34,418 nt of DNA. It comes from Nonomuraea rhizosphaerae (GTDB lineage: Bacteria; Actinomycetota; Actinomycetes; Streptosporangiales; Streptosporangiaceae). The notes under the pieces were generated by a model. It had not been told where the DNA came from, searched no databases, and saw nothing but the letters and a program-made list of their open reading frames with translations. Shown here piece by piece: positions 15,627-23,177 of this stretch (position 1 is its first letter; each line of letters opens with the position of its first letter). Location: contig NZ_JAHKRL010000317.1 in assembly GCF_019396405.1 (NCBI RefSeq), forward strand, positions 1 to 34,418, given 5' to 3'. Made by a program: the position numbers and the translations under genes.

Positions 15627-16523
15627 GTGGCCGATGGGCAGCTCGAAGCGTACGAAGTGGTAGCCGAGTTCAACAGGTACCTACGGTTCGAGCGCGACCT
15701 GTCCCCCCACACCATCCGTGCCTACCTCTCCGACGTAGAGGCCCTCCTCGATCACCTGGGGAACGAACTCTCCAACATCAACATCGGTACCCTGCGCGAA
15801 TGGCTGGCTGAGCAGCACGCCAGCGGAATGGCGCGGGCAACACTGGCGCGTCGCACCGCGTGCATACGCACGTTCACGGCCTACTGCCACCGCAGAGGCT
15901 GGCTGCCCGATGACCCCGGCCTGCTGTTGGGCAGTGCCAAGGCCCCTCGTCCCCTCCCTGCCGTACTCGACCAGGACCAGGCGCAGGCCGCGCTTGAGGT
16001 GCTGCCTGCTGAGGGGCCGAAGGACTTGCGCGATCAAGCTGTCCTGGAGTTGCTGTATGCCACCGGCGTGCGGGTGAGTGAGCTGTGCGCGTTGGACGTC
16101 GACGACGTGGACAGGGACCGACACGTCATCAGGGTGATCGGCAAGGGCCGTAAGGAGCGCTCGGTGCCATTTGGGCTTCCAGCACTCCATGCTCTCGACA
16201 AATGGTGCGTACAGGGCCGCCCTCTGTGGATCCGCGCCGGCACAGGCCCAGCACTGTTCCTCGGGGTACGAGGTGGGCGCATGGACGCGGGTACGGTGCG
16301 ACGAGTGGTGCATGCTCGACTGCGCCAGATCGAGGGAGCGCCAGACATGGGGCCGCACGGCCTACGACACTCGGCGGCGACACACCTGCTCGAAGGTGGG
16401 GCGGACCTTCGGAGTGTTCAAGAGCTGCTGGGGCACGCCTCGCTCAACACCACCCAGATCTACACGCACGTCTCGATCGAGCGACTCCGCACCGCATACC
16501 AACAGGCACATCCCCGCGCATGA
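15627..16523 (+). CDS. xerC: XerC-type tyrosine recombinase
   Basis: This is a 298-residue site-specific tyrosine recombinase, the usual length for XerC/XerD, which resolve chromosome dimers. The N-terminal SAM-like domain covers about 8-95 (F-N-R-Y-L-R-F-E-R-D-L-S-P-H-T-I-R-A-Y). The catalytic set is complete: R149 (T-G-V-R-V-S-E-L), K173 (G-K-G-R-K-E-R), H244 and R247 (H-G-L-R-H), H270 (L-G-H-A-S) and Y279 (Q-I-Y-T-H-V). GTG 15627 follows AGGAGGGG by eight bases, so I prefer it to the upstream in-frame GTG at 15576. The position between dprA and rpsB is the conserved actinobacterial locus. Inverted 115-bp repeats flank the gene, and a 19-bp tandem array follows its stop. Confidence 0.93.
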   Translation: MADGQLEAYEVVAEFNRYLRFERDLSPHTIRAYLSDVEALLDHLGNELSNINIGTLREWLAEQHASGMARATLARRTACIRTFTAYCHRRGWLPDDPGLLLGSAKAPRPLPAVLDQDQAQAALEVLPAEGPKDLRDQAVLELLYATGVRVSELCALDVDDVDRDRHVIRVIGKGRKERSVPFGLPALHALDKWCVQGRPLWIRAGTGPALFLGVRGGRMDAGTVRRVVHARLRQIEGAPDMGPHGLRHSAATHLLEGGADLRSVQELLGHASLNTTQIYTHVSIERLRTAYQQAHPRA

Positions 16524-16545
16524 CGACTGGGCGGCAGCCGACCCG

Positions 16546-16640
16546 GTCAACGGCTTTGCCTCTAGTGAGCAGCCTTGCGCACGGTGAGTGACCTTGCGCG
16601 CTGTAGATGGCCTTGCCCACGGTGAATGGCTTTGCCTACG
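16546..16640 (+). repeat. 19-bp tandem repeat, five copies
   Basis: Five consecutive 19-bp units start at 16546, 16565, 16584, 16603 and 16622, with consensus close to GTGAATGGCCTTGCGCACG, and a partial sixth begins at 16641. Units differ from each other by three to seven bases. The unit is not a multiple of three, so the array is not coding. It begins 23 bp after the xerC stop codon. Confidence 0.85.
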
Positions 16641-16722
16641 GTGAATGGTGGAGTGCAGCCCGAAGGTGGGCGGCTGAACCGCCTGCTGTTCGCCGGAGCG
16701 GACCTCCACATCAATCATCCTC

Positions 16723-16760
16723 AGTGTCGACGACGGGCGAATTGGACCGTCGTCGACACT
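16723..16760. other. Strong perfect hairpin downstream of xerC
   Basis: AGTGTCGACGACGG at 16723-16736 pairs perfectly with CCGTCGTCGACACT at 16747-16760 across a 10-nt loop. There is no T-run on either side, so it is not a standard intrinsic terminator, although many actinobacterial terminators lack a U-tract. It lies directly beside the right inverted-repeat arm. Confidence 0.7.
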
Positions 16761-16765
16761 CGGCT

Positions 16766-16880
16766 TGGGAGTGTCCGGCGCTCGGAGGCGGATCGCCGAC
16801 TGAAAGATCGTTTTCCCTGGGAGTCGTATGCTCGTCGCCTTCCGCAGATTGCCGGTCTACCGTTCCTCGGAGAGGCCCCT
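16766..16880 (-). repeat. Right arm of 115-bp inverted repeat flanking xerC (MITE-like)
   Basis: This is the partner of 14889-15003 in opposite orientation, gap-free and about 89 percent identical by eye. The outer end here reads GAGTGTCCGG from 16769. The other end, read from the right, is AGGGGCCTCTCCGAGG, slightly decayed from the left copy. The two arms enclose about 1.76 kb that contains only xerC and repeats. Confidence 0.7.
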
Positions 16881-17333
16881 CACCTCAGCTTTCCCGAGAT
16901 TCGCCAAGCTTGTGCAGTCCCCGGATCTTGCTCGGCGGGGGCGGTAAGTCTCACGCTCGCAGGGCTGGCCTCTAACGATGCATTCATCGGTGATGAGGCC
17001 TGTCTGGGAGAGCGATGGAATGGCGGTCGGAGATGGGGTGGCGGCTGGTGCGACTGTCAGGAGGAACGGTCTTTCTGGTGTCGCTTCACCTCCGTACGCC
17101 GGATGCCCCCAGTGGATGCATCGCTGGTGACAGGGAAGTTCGGTTGCGTGAAAATCGCCCTGCTGCATGGGAGATGTCCCAAGAGCGAGGTTGGCTGCAC
17201 GGAAGATCGTTCCGTGAGGTTCCGGCGGCTGGGGCGCATGTCCGACTACATCACGCAGCCGTTTGGGGAGATCGCCAGTGCAATGGATCAAGGTGCCTTT
17301 GAGTCGGGTGCTCGTTCACAAGGCGATGGGCGG

Positions 17334-18380
17334 CTAGAAGTAAGTGTCGCCGTGCCTGGCCGTTCTTGATGGGCGCCGACGTCTTCGGGGAGGCCGTTTG
17401 TGTCGTTGCTTGCGGTGCTGCCCCTTGTGGACGTCGTGTCGGTCGGCGCGTGAGCGTCGGTACCGGTAGATCAGAGCGACCGTCAGTAGTACGCCCAGCA
17501 GTGCGCAGATGCTGATGGCTGAGACTGTGGACGTTGAGGCGGAGACAGGCAGGAATCGAAGCGCGGGGACTGGGGCGCGGAGGGCAGTGGGGTGGTCTTC
17601 AGGGGCAGGGCTGGGGGTGCGTGAGGTAGCCATGTGAATGGGCGGGGGCGGTGGCTGGGCAGCCGTTGGGGCCGATAGTCGCGTACTCGGGGGTGTGGCC
17701 GGCTTGGGGAGGGAGTCAGTGAAGGCAGTGGAGAGGAGCTCGCGGCTGGGCAATGGGAGCTGCGGGTGAAGGGCCTTGCTGCCGGGGGCGTCCGTCGGCC
17801 AGTACGGAAGGAGGCGGATGTGGCCGTGACCGAGGAGGAGCAAGGGGTCGAGGTAGCGGGTGCCGCGGCGCAGGCCCCAATGGAGGCAGGATCTCTGGCA
17901 ATGGGTGTTCGAGGGTTCGATGACACCGAGGAGAGTGCCCAACGCGACCCGTTGATCTCGCCGTACTGATGCTGTGACGGGCAGGTACGTCGTGCGTAGA
18001 CCGTCCGCGTGCTCGACCGTGACCACTCCGCGGCCTGCGAGAGGTCCGGCGTAGCGGACGATGCCGGGGCCGGCTGCCACGACAGGTGTGGCGGGTGCGG
18101 CCGCGAGGTCGACGCCTCGATGGCCTGCCAGCCACGGCTCGGGCGGGGGCGTGAAGCGCCGGAGGATCGTGGGGTGTCCATCCAGGGGCCATCGCCAAGT
18201 AGGCCGTACAGCGGCAGCCGACGGATTGGCGACGGCTAGAAAGACGGTCATGGCGACGGCAAGGGCGAGGACGGTGGCTGCTAGCCTCCGCGCTGTTCGT
18301 CGAGGTGGTCTTGTCGGCGGAGGGTGGCTTGGTGTGCTGTTGCAGGTCGGGCGGGGGGCGGCTCGGACGGCGCGGGGCAA
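17334..18380 (-). CDS. Membrane-anchored M23 (LytM-type) peptidase
   Basis: This is a secreted cell-wall metallopeptidase. A signal segment (R-R-L-A-A-T-V-L-A-L-A-V-A-M-T-V-F-L-A-V-A) ends near P-S-A-A-A. The M23 domain follows with zinc ligands H and D in G-H-R-G-V-D-L and a final motif S-C-L-H-W-G-L. The usual first His of H-x-H is Cys here, a variant I recall from actinobacterial homologues at this locus. A Pro-rich stretch, one C-terminal membrane helix (S-A-I-S-I-C-A-L-L-G-V-L-L-T-V-A-L-I-Y) and a very basic tail complete it. The frame is open to ATG 18800, but 18440-18570 is degenerate repeat with weak third-position GC. I therefore place the start near TTG 18380; ATG 18251 is also possible. 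No start has a good ribosome binding site. The gene faces rpsB's neighbours convergently with xerC. Confidence 0.8.
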   Translation of the reverse strand: MPRAVRAAPRPTCNSTPSHPPPTRPPRRTARRLAATVLALAVAMTVFLAVANPSAAAVRPTWRWPLDGHPTILRRFTPPPEPWLAGHRGVDLAAAPATPVVAAGPGIVRYAGPLAGRGVVTVEHADGLRTTYLPVTASVRRDQRVALGTLLGVIEPSNTHCQRSCLHWGLRRGTRYLDPLLLLGHGHIRLLPYWPTDAPGSKALHPQLPLPSRELLSTAFTDSLPKPATPPSTRLSAPTAAQPPPPPIHMATSRTPSPAPEDHPTALRAPVPALRFLPVSASTSTVSAISICALLGVLLTVALIYRYRRSRADRHDVHKGQHRKQRHKRPPRRRRRPSRTARHGDTYF

Positions 18381-18935
18381 GTGAGGAGGGCTGCCAAGGG
18401 CGCATGTAAGGGCGGAAGTCTGCGCGACGGCGACGCCAGAGTTCAAGCGATCTTGAGTGGTAGGAACGCTGCACTTCAAGCGACCTTGGAGGTTAGGGGC
18501 GCCAGGGGGCAACTGGTCCTGAAGGCTGGGAATGCGGGAGTTCAAGGGGCCCTGAGTTGCGATGCTAGGGGTGCTGGAGGGTGCCCGAGTTGTGATCCTC
18601 CTGGTGTCGGCGGACGTCTGCGCTACGGTGCTGGTGGCACTGGAACGGTGGGGAGCGACTGTGCTGCCGGAGCTGGAATGAGCTTGCGCAGTGAAGATGT
18701 GAGGGCAATGGTGGGCTCGTCGTCGGCACTCACGCACGGCCATAGGAGCGGTGAGAATGCTGTCGGCGGAACGGGCGGGTGCTGCGGAGTTCTTGAGCAT
18801 GCCGCGAGTTTGCGGGATGGCGGGGTGGGCTCGAGGGGGCGAACGACGTTCTGTGGATGAACGGGGTTCGATCAGCGGAGCCTGTGGATAACCGCAGGTA
18901 GGGCATGGCGTGAGTTGGTCCGGAGAGGCGGCATG
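18381..18935. other. Spacer upstream of the M23 gene with degenerate repeats
   Basis: Units of about 33 bp beginning TTCAAG occur at 18442, 18475 and 18541, with a related unit near 18511 (C-T-G-G-T-C-C-T-G-A-A-G-G). Read on the minus strand they would add repeats of the type L-Q-x-x-L-x-x-x-x-P to the peptidase. Third-position GC is poor, so I treat the stretch as spacer. It probably contains the promoters of the M23 gene and the GNAT gene, but I could not identify either. Confidence 0.45.
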
Positions 18936-19409
18936 ATGGAGCTACGCGGACCCCGAGTGATCCTCAGGGATCTCGTACGGGAAGACGAAGCGCGGCTGCG
19001 GGAGATCGTGGCGACCCCCGAAGTGGCCAAGTGGTGGGGGTCTGTCGATGAGTTCGACGGCATGCTGGTGATCGCAGTCGGCGGCGAGGTGATCGGGGCG
19101 ATACAGTACGAGGAAGTTGAGGATCCCATGTATCGCAGTTCGGGGATCGACATCTTTCTTGGCCCCAAGTGGCATGGACATGGTTACGGGCAGGAAGCCG
19201 TTCGGACCTTGGCGCGGTGGTTGATCGAGGAGCGGGGTCACCATCGGCTGACTATCGATCCGGCGGCGCACAACACGGCGGCGATCAAGGCGTATGGTCG
19301 TGTGGGGTTCAAGCCGGTGGGGATCATGCGGGCGTATGAGCGTAATCCGGCGACCGGAAAGTTCCACGACGGGTTGCTCATGGATCTTCTGGCTGATGAG
19401 TTGAGCTGA
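18936..19409 (+). CDS. GNAT acetyltransferase, AAC(6')-like
   Basis: This 157-residue protein has the GNAT fold that transfers acetyl groups from acetyl-CoA. The acetyl-CoA loop is seen as G-P-K-W-H-G-H-G-Y-G-Q-E-A-V (about 75-88). The order of segments (W-W-G early, then S-S-G-I-D-I-F-L-G, then I-D-P-A-x-x-N-x-x-A-I-K-A-Y-x-x-x-G-F) matches aminoglycoside 6'-N-acetyltransferases such as AAC(6')-Ib. This is resemblance only, and substrates of such chromosomal proteins are often unknown. GGAGAGG lies seven bases before ATG 18936; ATG 18933 is the alternative. The gene stands alone, divergent from the M23 gene. Confidence 0.85.
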   Translation: MELRGPRVILRDLVREDEARLREIVATPEVAKWWGSVDEFDGMLVIAVGGEVIGAIQYEEVEDPMYRSSGIDIFLGPKWHGHGYGQEAVRTLARWLIEERGHHRLTIDPAAHNTAAIKAYGRVGFKPVGIMRAYERNPATGKFHDGLLMDLLADELS

Positions 19410-20118
19410 GCCTGTTTCCTTGCAGGTACGCCGTCGCTGCGATCGGCTGAGATTCTTTTATTTTTGTATGGGCAAGTCGGTTGAGCTGATCTCGTCTGTG
19501 ATGAAGCAGCACGGGTGGACGGGCTGATGGGCGCGAGTCTCCATCAAAGCCGGGGCGGTTCAGTTAGCCGGACGCATCGCTGCATGCGGCGGACGAGGCT
19601 GCTCGAACGGTGGGTGGCCGAGGCGGTGGACGCCCTCTGGCGCTGACAGCTACAGGGGTGGAACTCGGGGCGGCCTGTATGGGCGATAGGGATGATTCCT
19701 GTGTTGCTGACCGGCCTCAGCGGTGGCAACTGCCCTTTACGTTGCCGACGGACTTGGTGGTGCCAATTGGCTTTGGAAGTGTTGGCGGGGCCTGGTAGTG
19801 CACGCGGCTCTTGCTGGCGCTGATGGGGCTTGGTAGTGCAGGCCCTTCTTGGCGGTGCCGGTGGCCTCGGTAGCGGTGGTAGGTCGCGGCAGCGTCGAGG
19901 GTTCGACATGGGGGATGGTCTCGGGAGTTTCGGTGATCTCGGGAATGTCGGGAGTGTCGAAGTGGTGATGGGGGTGCGGTGACGGCTGCCCTTGGTGGCC
20001 TTGGCTGGTTGTTCGGGGTGGGGAGCTGACGTCGGGGTGATGGCTGCAGGGGTGGGGGAGCGGGCCTACCCGGGTTCGTGTGGTCGTGTGGCTCGGCTCG
20101 ATATGTAGGTCCGGTCTG
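19410..20118. other. Gene-free stretch with short degenerate repeats
   Basis: The 709 bp show no coding pattern that I trust on either strand. Related segments of the kind TTGGTAGTGCA appear near 19790-19840. TCGGGAGT/TCGGGAAT-type units of 9-18 bp run through about 19918-19960. Both the GNAT gene and the MFS gene end into this spacer, so transcripts converge here. I see no T-tailed terminator. Confidence 0.5.
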
Positions 20119-22134
20119 TCAGATGAATGTGCTGGGCCTGGAGTGGCGTAGGTCGTGGAGGGCGCGGATGAGGGCGGGATCGGTGCCGGGGCCGGTGGGG
20201 TCTGAGAAGCGGCGGTAGCGGCGGTAACGACGGTTGTGGCGGGGGCGCAGAGGAGAGCTCCAGATCCAGACCATGCTGAGGGCGATGCCGACGGCGGAGA
20301 TGATGATCACGGGGCGAAGGCCGATGAGCTCTGCCAGTGCACCGCCGGCCAGGCTGCCGAGGGCCATGACGCCCTGGACGGCGAAGGTCAGGGTGGCGTT
20401 GACGCGGCCGCGTAGTTCGGGGGTGGTTTCGCGGAGGACGATCGCGCCCATGCAGGTGGCAAAGGCGACGACTATGCCACCGGTCACAATGCCGGTGAGA
20501 GCGAGCAACGAGAGTTTCCACCAGAGCGGGCCGCCGAGCAGGCCCACGGCCAGGATTTCGATGGGGAAGAAAAGCACGGAGAAGAGCAGTACGCGGTTCT
20601 CGCCGTAGCGCTTGGCGACGCGGGTCGTGATCCAGGCGCCGATAAGGCCGCCGACGCCGCTGAGGGCGATGAGGACGCCGATGAGGCCGCGAGGGATGCC
20701 CAATGTGTTGATCATGTAGAGCATGTAGATGGCTGTGTAGACCATGGCGAAGAAGTTGATGGTGACGCCCGCTCCGAGGAGGGCGCGAAGTACGGGATGG
20801 GTGACACTCGCGCGCAGGCCATCCATCACGTCTCGCCACATGCCCCGGGAGGCGGCGGGCCGAGTCTTCTCCGGCGTACGTATGGAGCGCAGCAGCAGCG
20901 CGGACGTCAGGAACGACAGTGCCTCCGCCAGCACGGCCAGTGGGGCGGTCAGAACCTGTACCAGGAGTCCGGCGAGACCGGGGCCGCCGACAGAGGCTGC
21001 GGAGTAGGAGGCGTTGAAGCCCGCCATGGCGTCCGTGCGCTGGTCGGGTGAGACGACTGCGGCGATGTGGGGGAAGTTCGCGGCTCTGAAGAGTACGCCG
21101 GCTGAGCCGATCACCAGGGCGACGACGATCAGCCAGTACGCACTGAGGATGCCGAACAGCCAGGCCAAGGGCACCGTCAACGCGGCGGCGCAGGAGACGA
21201 GCTCGCAGGCGATCATCAGCGGACGATGGCGGGAGAGGCGGTCGGCGATCGCGCCAGACTGGAGGCCGAGGAGCAGGGCGGGCAGTGAAGCTGCGGCGGT
21301 GAGGATGCCCATCTCCATGGGAGAGGCGGCCAGGAGGGTGACGGCGGTGAGGGGGACTGCCAGCTTGGACACCTCGGAGCCGGTGATGGAGATGGTGCGG
21401 GCCGTCCAGAGCAGTCGGTAGTCGCGTTGCTTCCGGAGGGGGATTGAGGTGGGTGGAGGTGAGGGCGGATCGGATGCTGGCTGCGCGGTAGGTGCGGTGT
21501 GCGACAGGGCGGCCTGTGCGTCGTCGGCGGGTGTGGGCTTGATCGGTGAGTGCTCGGCAGGTGCGTTGTGAAGGGTGCCGGTTGGTGCTGTGCACATGGG
21601 CTGGGCGGGTGCGCCAGGTATGGGATTGATCGGCGAGTGCTCGCTGGGCGTGGAATTGATCGGAGAGTCGTCGCCGGGGTGAGGGGCGGGGAGGGGAAAG
21701 GCGTCGAGCGAGGGCTTGTCGGGTTCGGGGCCGGTAGGTGAGGAGGTGGCCGTCGCGTGCTCTGTGGTGTTCGGCCGGGTGCGCGGGGAGGCGACGGATG
21801 GATGCTTCCTGTGGGCGGGCTCGGTGCGCGAGGAGGCATCGGACGAGTGGCCCTTGACGACGGGCTCAGTGAGTGGGGAGGCATCGGACGAGTGCCCCTT
21901 GATGACGGGCGCGGTGTACGGGGGTACGGGGGACGAGTGCTCCTGGAGGTCAGGCTGGTTGTGCGGGGAGGCGGTGGGACAGGGGACGTTGAGTGAAGGG
22001 TTGGTGGGCGAGAGATCGGCAGGTCGAGGGGCGGGAGTGCCGGCCTGGCTTGAGGTCGAGGGGTGCGGAGCGGTGAGAAGGGGGCGGTTGGAGTTGGCGG
22101 TGTTCGGCTCGTCCGAGGCGTGGTGGTGACGCAC
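20119..22134 (-). CDS. MFS exporter with 231-residue Pro/Ser/Thr-rich N-terminal extension
   Basis: This is a 671-residue major facilitator of the MFS_3 (EntS-like) export type. The transporter core runs from about 232 (P-L-R-K-Q-R-D-Y-R-L-L-W) to 660 and has about 12 membrane helices. It includes the loop motif G-A-I-A-D-R-L-S-R-H-R between helices 2 and 3. GTG 22134 is preceded by GGAG at an ideal seven bases, so the extension is probably translated. Within it, residues 66-140 are five 15-residue repeats of the type H-S-S-D-A-S-x-x-T-E-P-x-x-K-G, and E-H-S-P-I-N recurs later. The extension has no membrane segment or known domain. The gene diverges from an ArsR-type regulator, whose likely operators cover this promoter, so a drug or metabolite exporter under that regulator is likely. 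The substrate is unknown. Confidence 0.85.
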   Translation of the reverse strand: MRHHHASDEPNTANSNRPLLTAPHPSTSSQAGTPAPRPADLSPTNPSLNVPCPTASPHNQPDLQEHSSPVPPYTAPVIKGHSSDASPLTEPVVKGHSSDASSRTEPAHRKHPSVASPRTRPNTTEHATATSSPTGPEPDKPSLDAFPLPAPHPGDDSPINSTPSEHSPINPIPGAPAQPMCTAPTGTLHNAPAEHSPIKPTPADDAQAALSHTAPTAQPASDPPSPPPTSIPLRKQRDYRLLWTARTISITGSEVSKLAVPLTAVTLLAASPMEMGILTAAASLPALLLGLQSGAIADRLSRHRPLMIACELVSCAAALTVPLAWLFGILSAYWLIVVALVIGSAGVLFRAANFPHIAAVVSPDQRTDAMAGFNASYSAASVGGPGLAGLLVQVLTAPLAVLAEALSFLTSALLLRSIRTPEKTRPAASRGMWRDVMDGLRASVTHPVLRALLGAGVTINFFAMVYTAIYMLYMINTLGIPRGLIGVLIALSGVGGLIGAWITTRVAKRYGENRVLLFSVLFFPIEILAVGLLGGPLWWKLSLLALTGIVTGGIVVAFATCMGAIVLRETTPELRGRVNATLTFAVQGVMALGSLAGGALAELIGLRPVIIISAVGIALSMVWIWSSPLRPRHNRRYRRYRRFSDPTGPGTDPALIRALHDLRHSRPSTFI
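21722..21946 (-). repeat. 45-bp in-frame tandem repeats in the MFS N-terminal extension
   Basis: Five consecutive 45-bp units encode residues about 66-140. The middle two are the most alike (G-H-S-S-D-A-S-x-x-T-E-P). On the plus strand the shared core is GAGGCATCGGACGAGTG, seen at about 21834-21850 and 21879-21895. The unit length keeps the frame. Confidence 0.75.
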
Positions 22135-22217
22135 GATTGATCTCCGTTGATGAGGGGTGAATGGGTTGATGTGGCCTAGGCGCGTTTAGGGAGGCGGAGG
22201 ATGAGATTCGCTAGTTG

Positions 22218-22277
22218 TGAAGGGAATCCTTCATAACTATGAAAGTAACCCTTCAGAGTTGTGAAGGCAATACTTCA
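22218..22277. promoter_or_regulatory. Three phased 16-bp operators upstream of the MFS and ArsR-type genes
   Basis: TGAAGGGAATCCTTCA (22218-22233, perfect palindrome), TGAAAGTAACCCTTCA (22240-22255) and TGAAGGCAATACTTCA (22262-22277) begin exactly 22 bp apart. The second and third deviate from perfect symmetry by one base each. Spacing of two helical turns places all three on one DNA face. They lie in the intergenic region between the divergent exporter and ArsR-type genes, so the regulator is the obvious candidate to bind them. Confidence 0.8.
22242..22270 (-). promoter_or_regulatory. Probable MFS promoter under the operators
   Basis: On the minus strand TTGCCT (22270-22265) and TACTTT (22247-22242) are separated by 17 bp. 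Operator 3 covers the -35, operator 2 the -10, and operator 1 the expected start of transcription near 22235. This geometry fits direct repression. It is read from sequence only. Confidence 0.6.
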
Positions 22278-22302
22278 CATCGCTTCCGGGTACCTTTGGG
22301 CC

Positions 22303-22920
22303 ATGACGCGGGAGACGGAGAGCCTCAGCGACCCCAAGGCGATGCGGGCGCTGGCGCACCCGGCGCGACTGGCGATCCTGAACCGGCTGGGGGTCCAGGG
22401 GAGCGCCACGGCTACCGAGGTCGCCGAGGTCGCCGGCATCACTCCGAGCGCGGCCAGTTACCACTTGCGGATGCTCGCCAAGTACGGGTTCGTGGAGGAC
22501 GCGCCGCCGCGGGGCGACGGGCGGGAGCGGGTGTGGAAGTCGATGGGAGGACCGCTGTCCGTCGGCGTCGAACCCGGCGACCAGCCGGAGGTGCGTGAAG
22601 CCAAGAACTTGCTGATCGAGGCGTTTCGCAGGGAGGCGGACGAGGAGGCTCGGCGGGCGCTGAGCAACCTGGATCAGGAGACCGAGGAGTGGCGTGACGC
22701 GACTCGGTTCAACCGCATGCTGTTGCGGATCGACGCCGAGGAGATGGTGCGGCTCAACGTGGAGGTCGAGAAGCTGCTCAAGCCGTACTTGGTGCGCAAC
22801 CGCAGTGCGGAGGACGCGCCTGCGGGGGCCAGGATCGCGGAGGCGCAGGTCAACCTGTTCCCGCAGGCGAAGCGGTCGGCTCCGGGGTTGCCCACAGAGG
22901 ACCACGACGCGGTCGGCTGA
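22303..22920 (+). CDS. ArsR-type winged-helix regulator
   Basis: This protein has 205 residues from ATG 22303. Residues about 10-75 form an ArsR/HTH_20 winged helix: M-R-A-L-A-H-P-A-R-L-A-I-L-N-R-L, then T-A-T-E-V-A-E-V-A-G-I-T-P-S-A-A-S-Y-H-L-R-M-L-A, then the wing at G-R-E-R-V-W-K. It lacks the C-x-C metal site of classical ArsR proteins. The longer C-terminal helical region (E-A-F-R-R-E-A-D-E-E-A...) resembles the larger drug- or metabolite-responsive members. No Shine-Dalgarno is visible; TACCTT six bases before the ATG could give a leaderless transcript. It is divergent from the exporter and is the likely ligand of the three operators. Confidence 0.87.
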   Translation: MTRETESLSDPKAMRALAHPARLAILNRLGVQGSATATEVAEVAGITPSAASYHLRMLAKYGFVEDAPPRGDGRERVWKSMGGPLSVGVEPGDQPEVREAKNLLIEAFRREADEEARRALSNLDQETEEWRDATRFNRMLLRIDAEEMVRLNVEVEKLLKPYLVRNRSAEDAPAGARIAEAQVNLFPQAKRSAPGLPTEDHDAVG

Positions 22921-23177
22921 CGGTTGGAAGGGCGGGGAGCTGTGCTGGCCGACCTTGGTGTGGGGCGTGCATCGAGGTGGATGGTGGGGGGTGCTGAGCC
23001 TCGGTGGGCGGCTTGATGGGCGTTCTGCGGGGATGGGCTCTGATCCCCAATGGGCTGATCCCCCAATGGCGGGGATGAGGATGATCCCCAAGAGGCGGGC
23101 TGAGCCTGGGGTGGTGATCGAACCAGTGACAGAGGTTAGGTCTGCGGCTGTGGCCAGGTCTGAGGTGGCTGCCAGGG

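Larger units (their letters stand above)
16524..17333. other. Gene-free stretch after xerC
   Basis: The 810 bp hold a 19-bp tandem array (16546-16640), a perfect 14-bp hairpin (16723-16760), the right inverted-repeat arm (16766-16880) and a 7-5-7 palindrome at 17198-17216 (CACGGAA-GATCG-TTCCGTG). A frame open across 16626-17369 has irregular composition, many Cys and Arg, and no ribosome binding site. I do not regard it as a gene. Confidence 0.6.

Noticed and set aside
16524-16765. A dif-like recombination site next to xerC
   Set aside because: The 14-bp hairpin and 19-bp units do not resemble a 28-bp dif with two 11-bp arms and a 6-bp centre.
16626-17369. Plus-strand open frame of 247 codons after xerC
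   Set aside because: No ribosome binding site, odd amino-acid make-up with many Cys and Arg, and it runs through the 19-bp array, the hairpin and the inverted-repeat arm.
18381-18800. Full-length 488-residue M23 reading from ATG 18800
   Set aside because: The added part is repeat DNA with poor third-position GC and no ribosome binding site, placed before an otherwise normal signal segment. It is kept only as an alternative.
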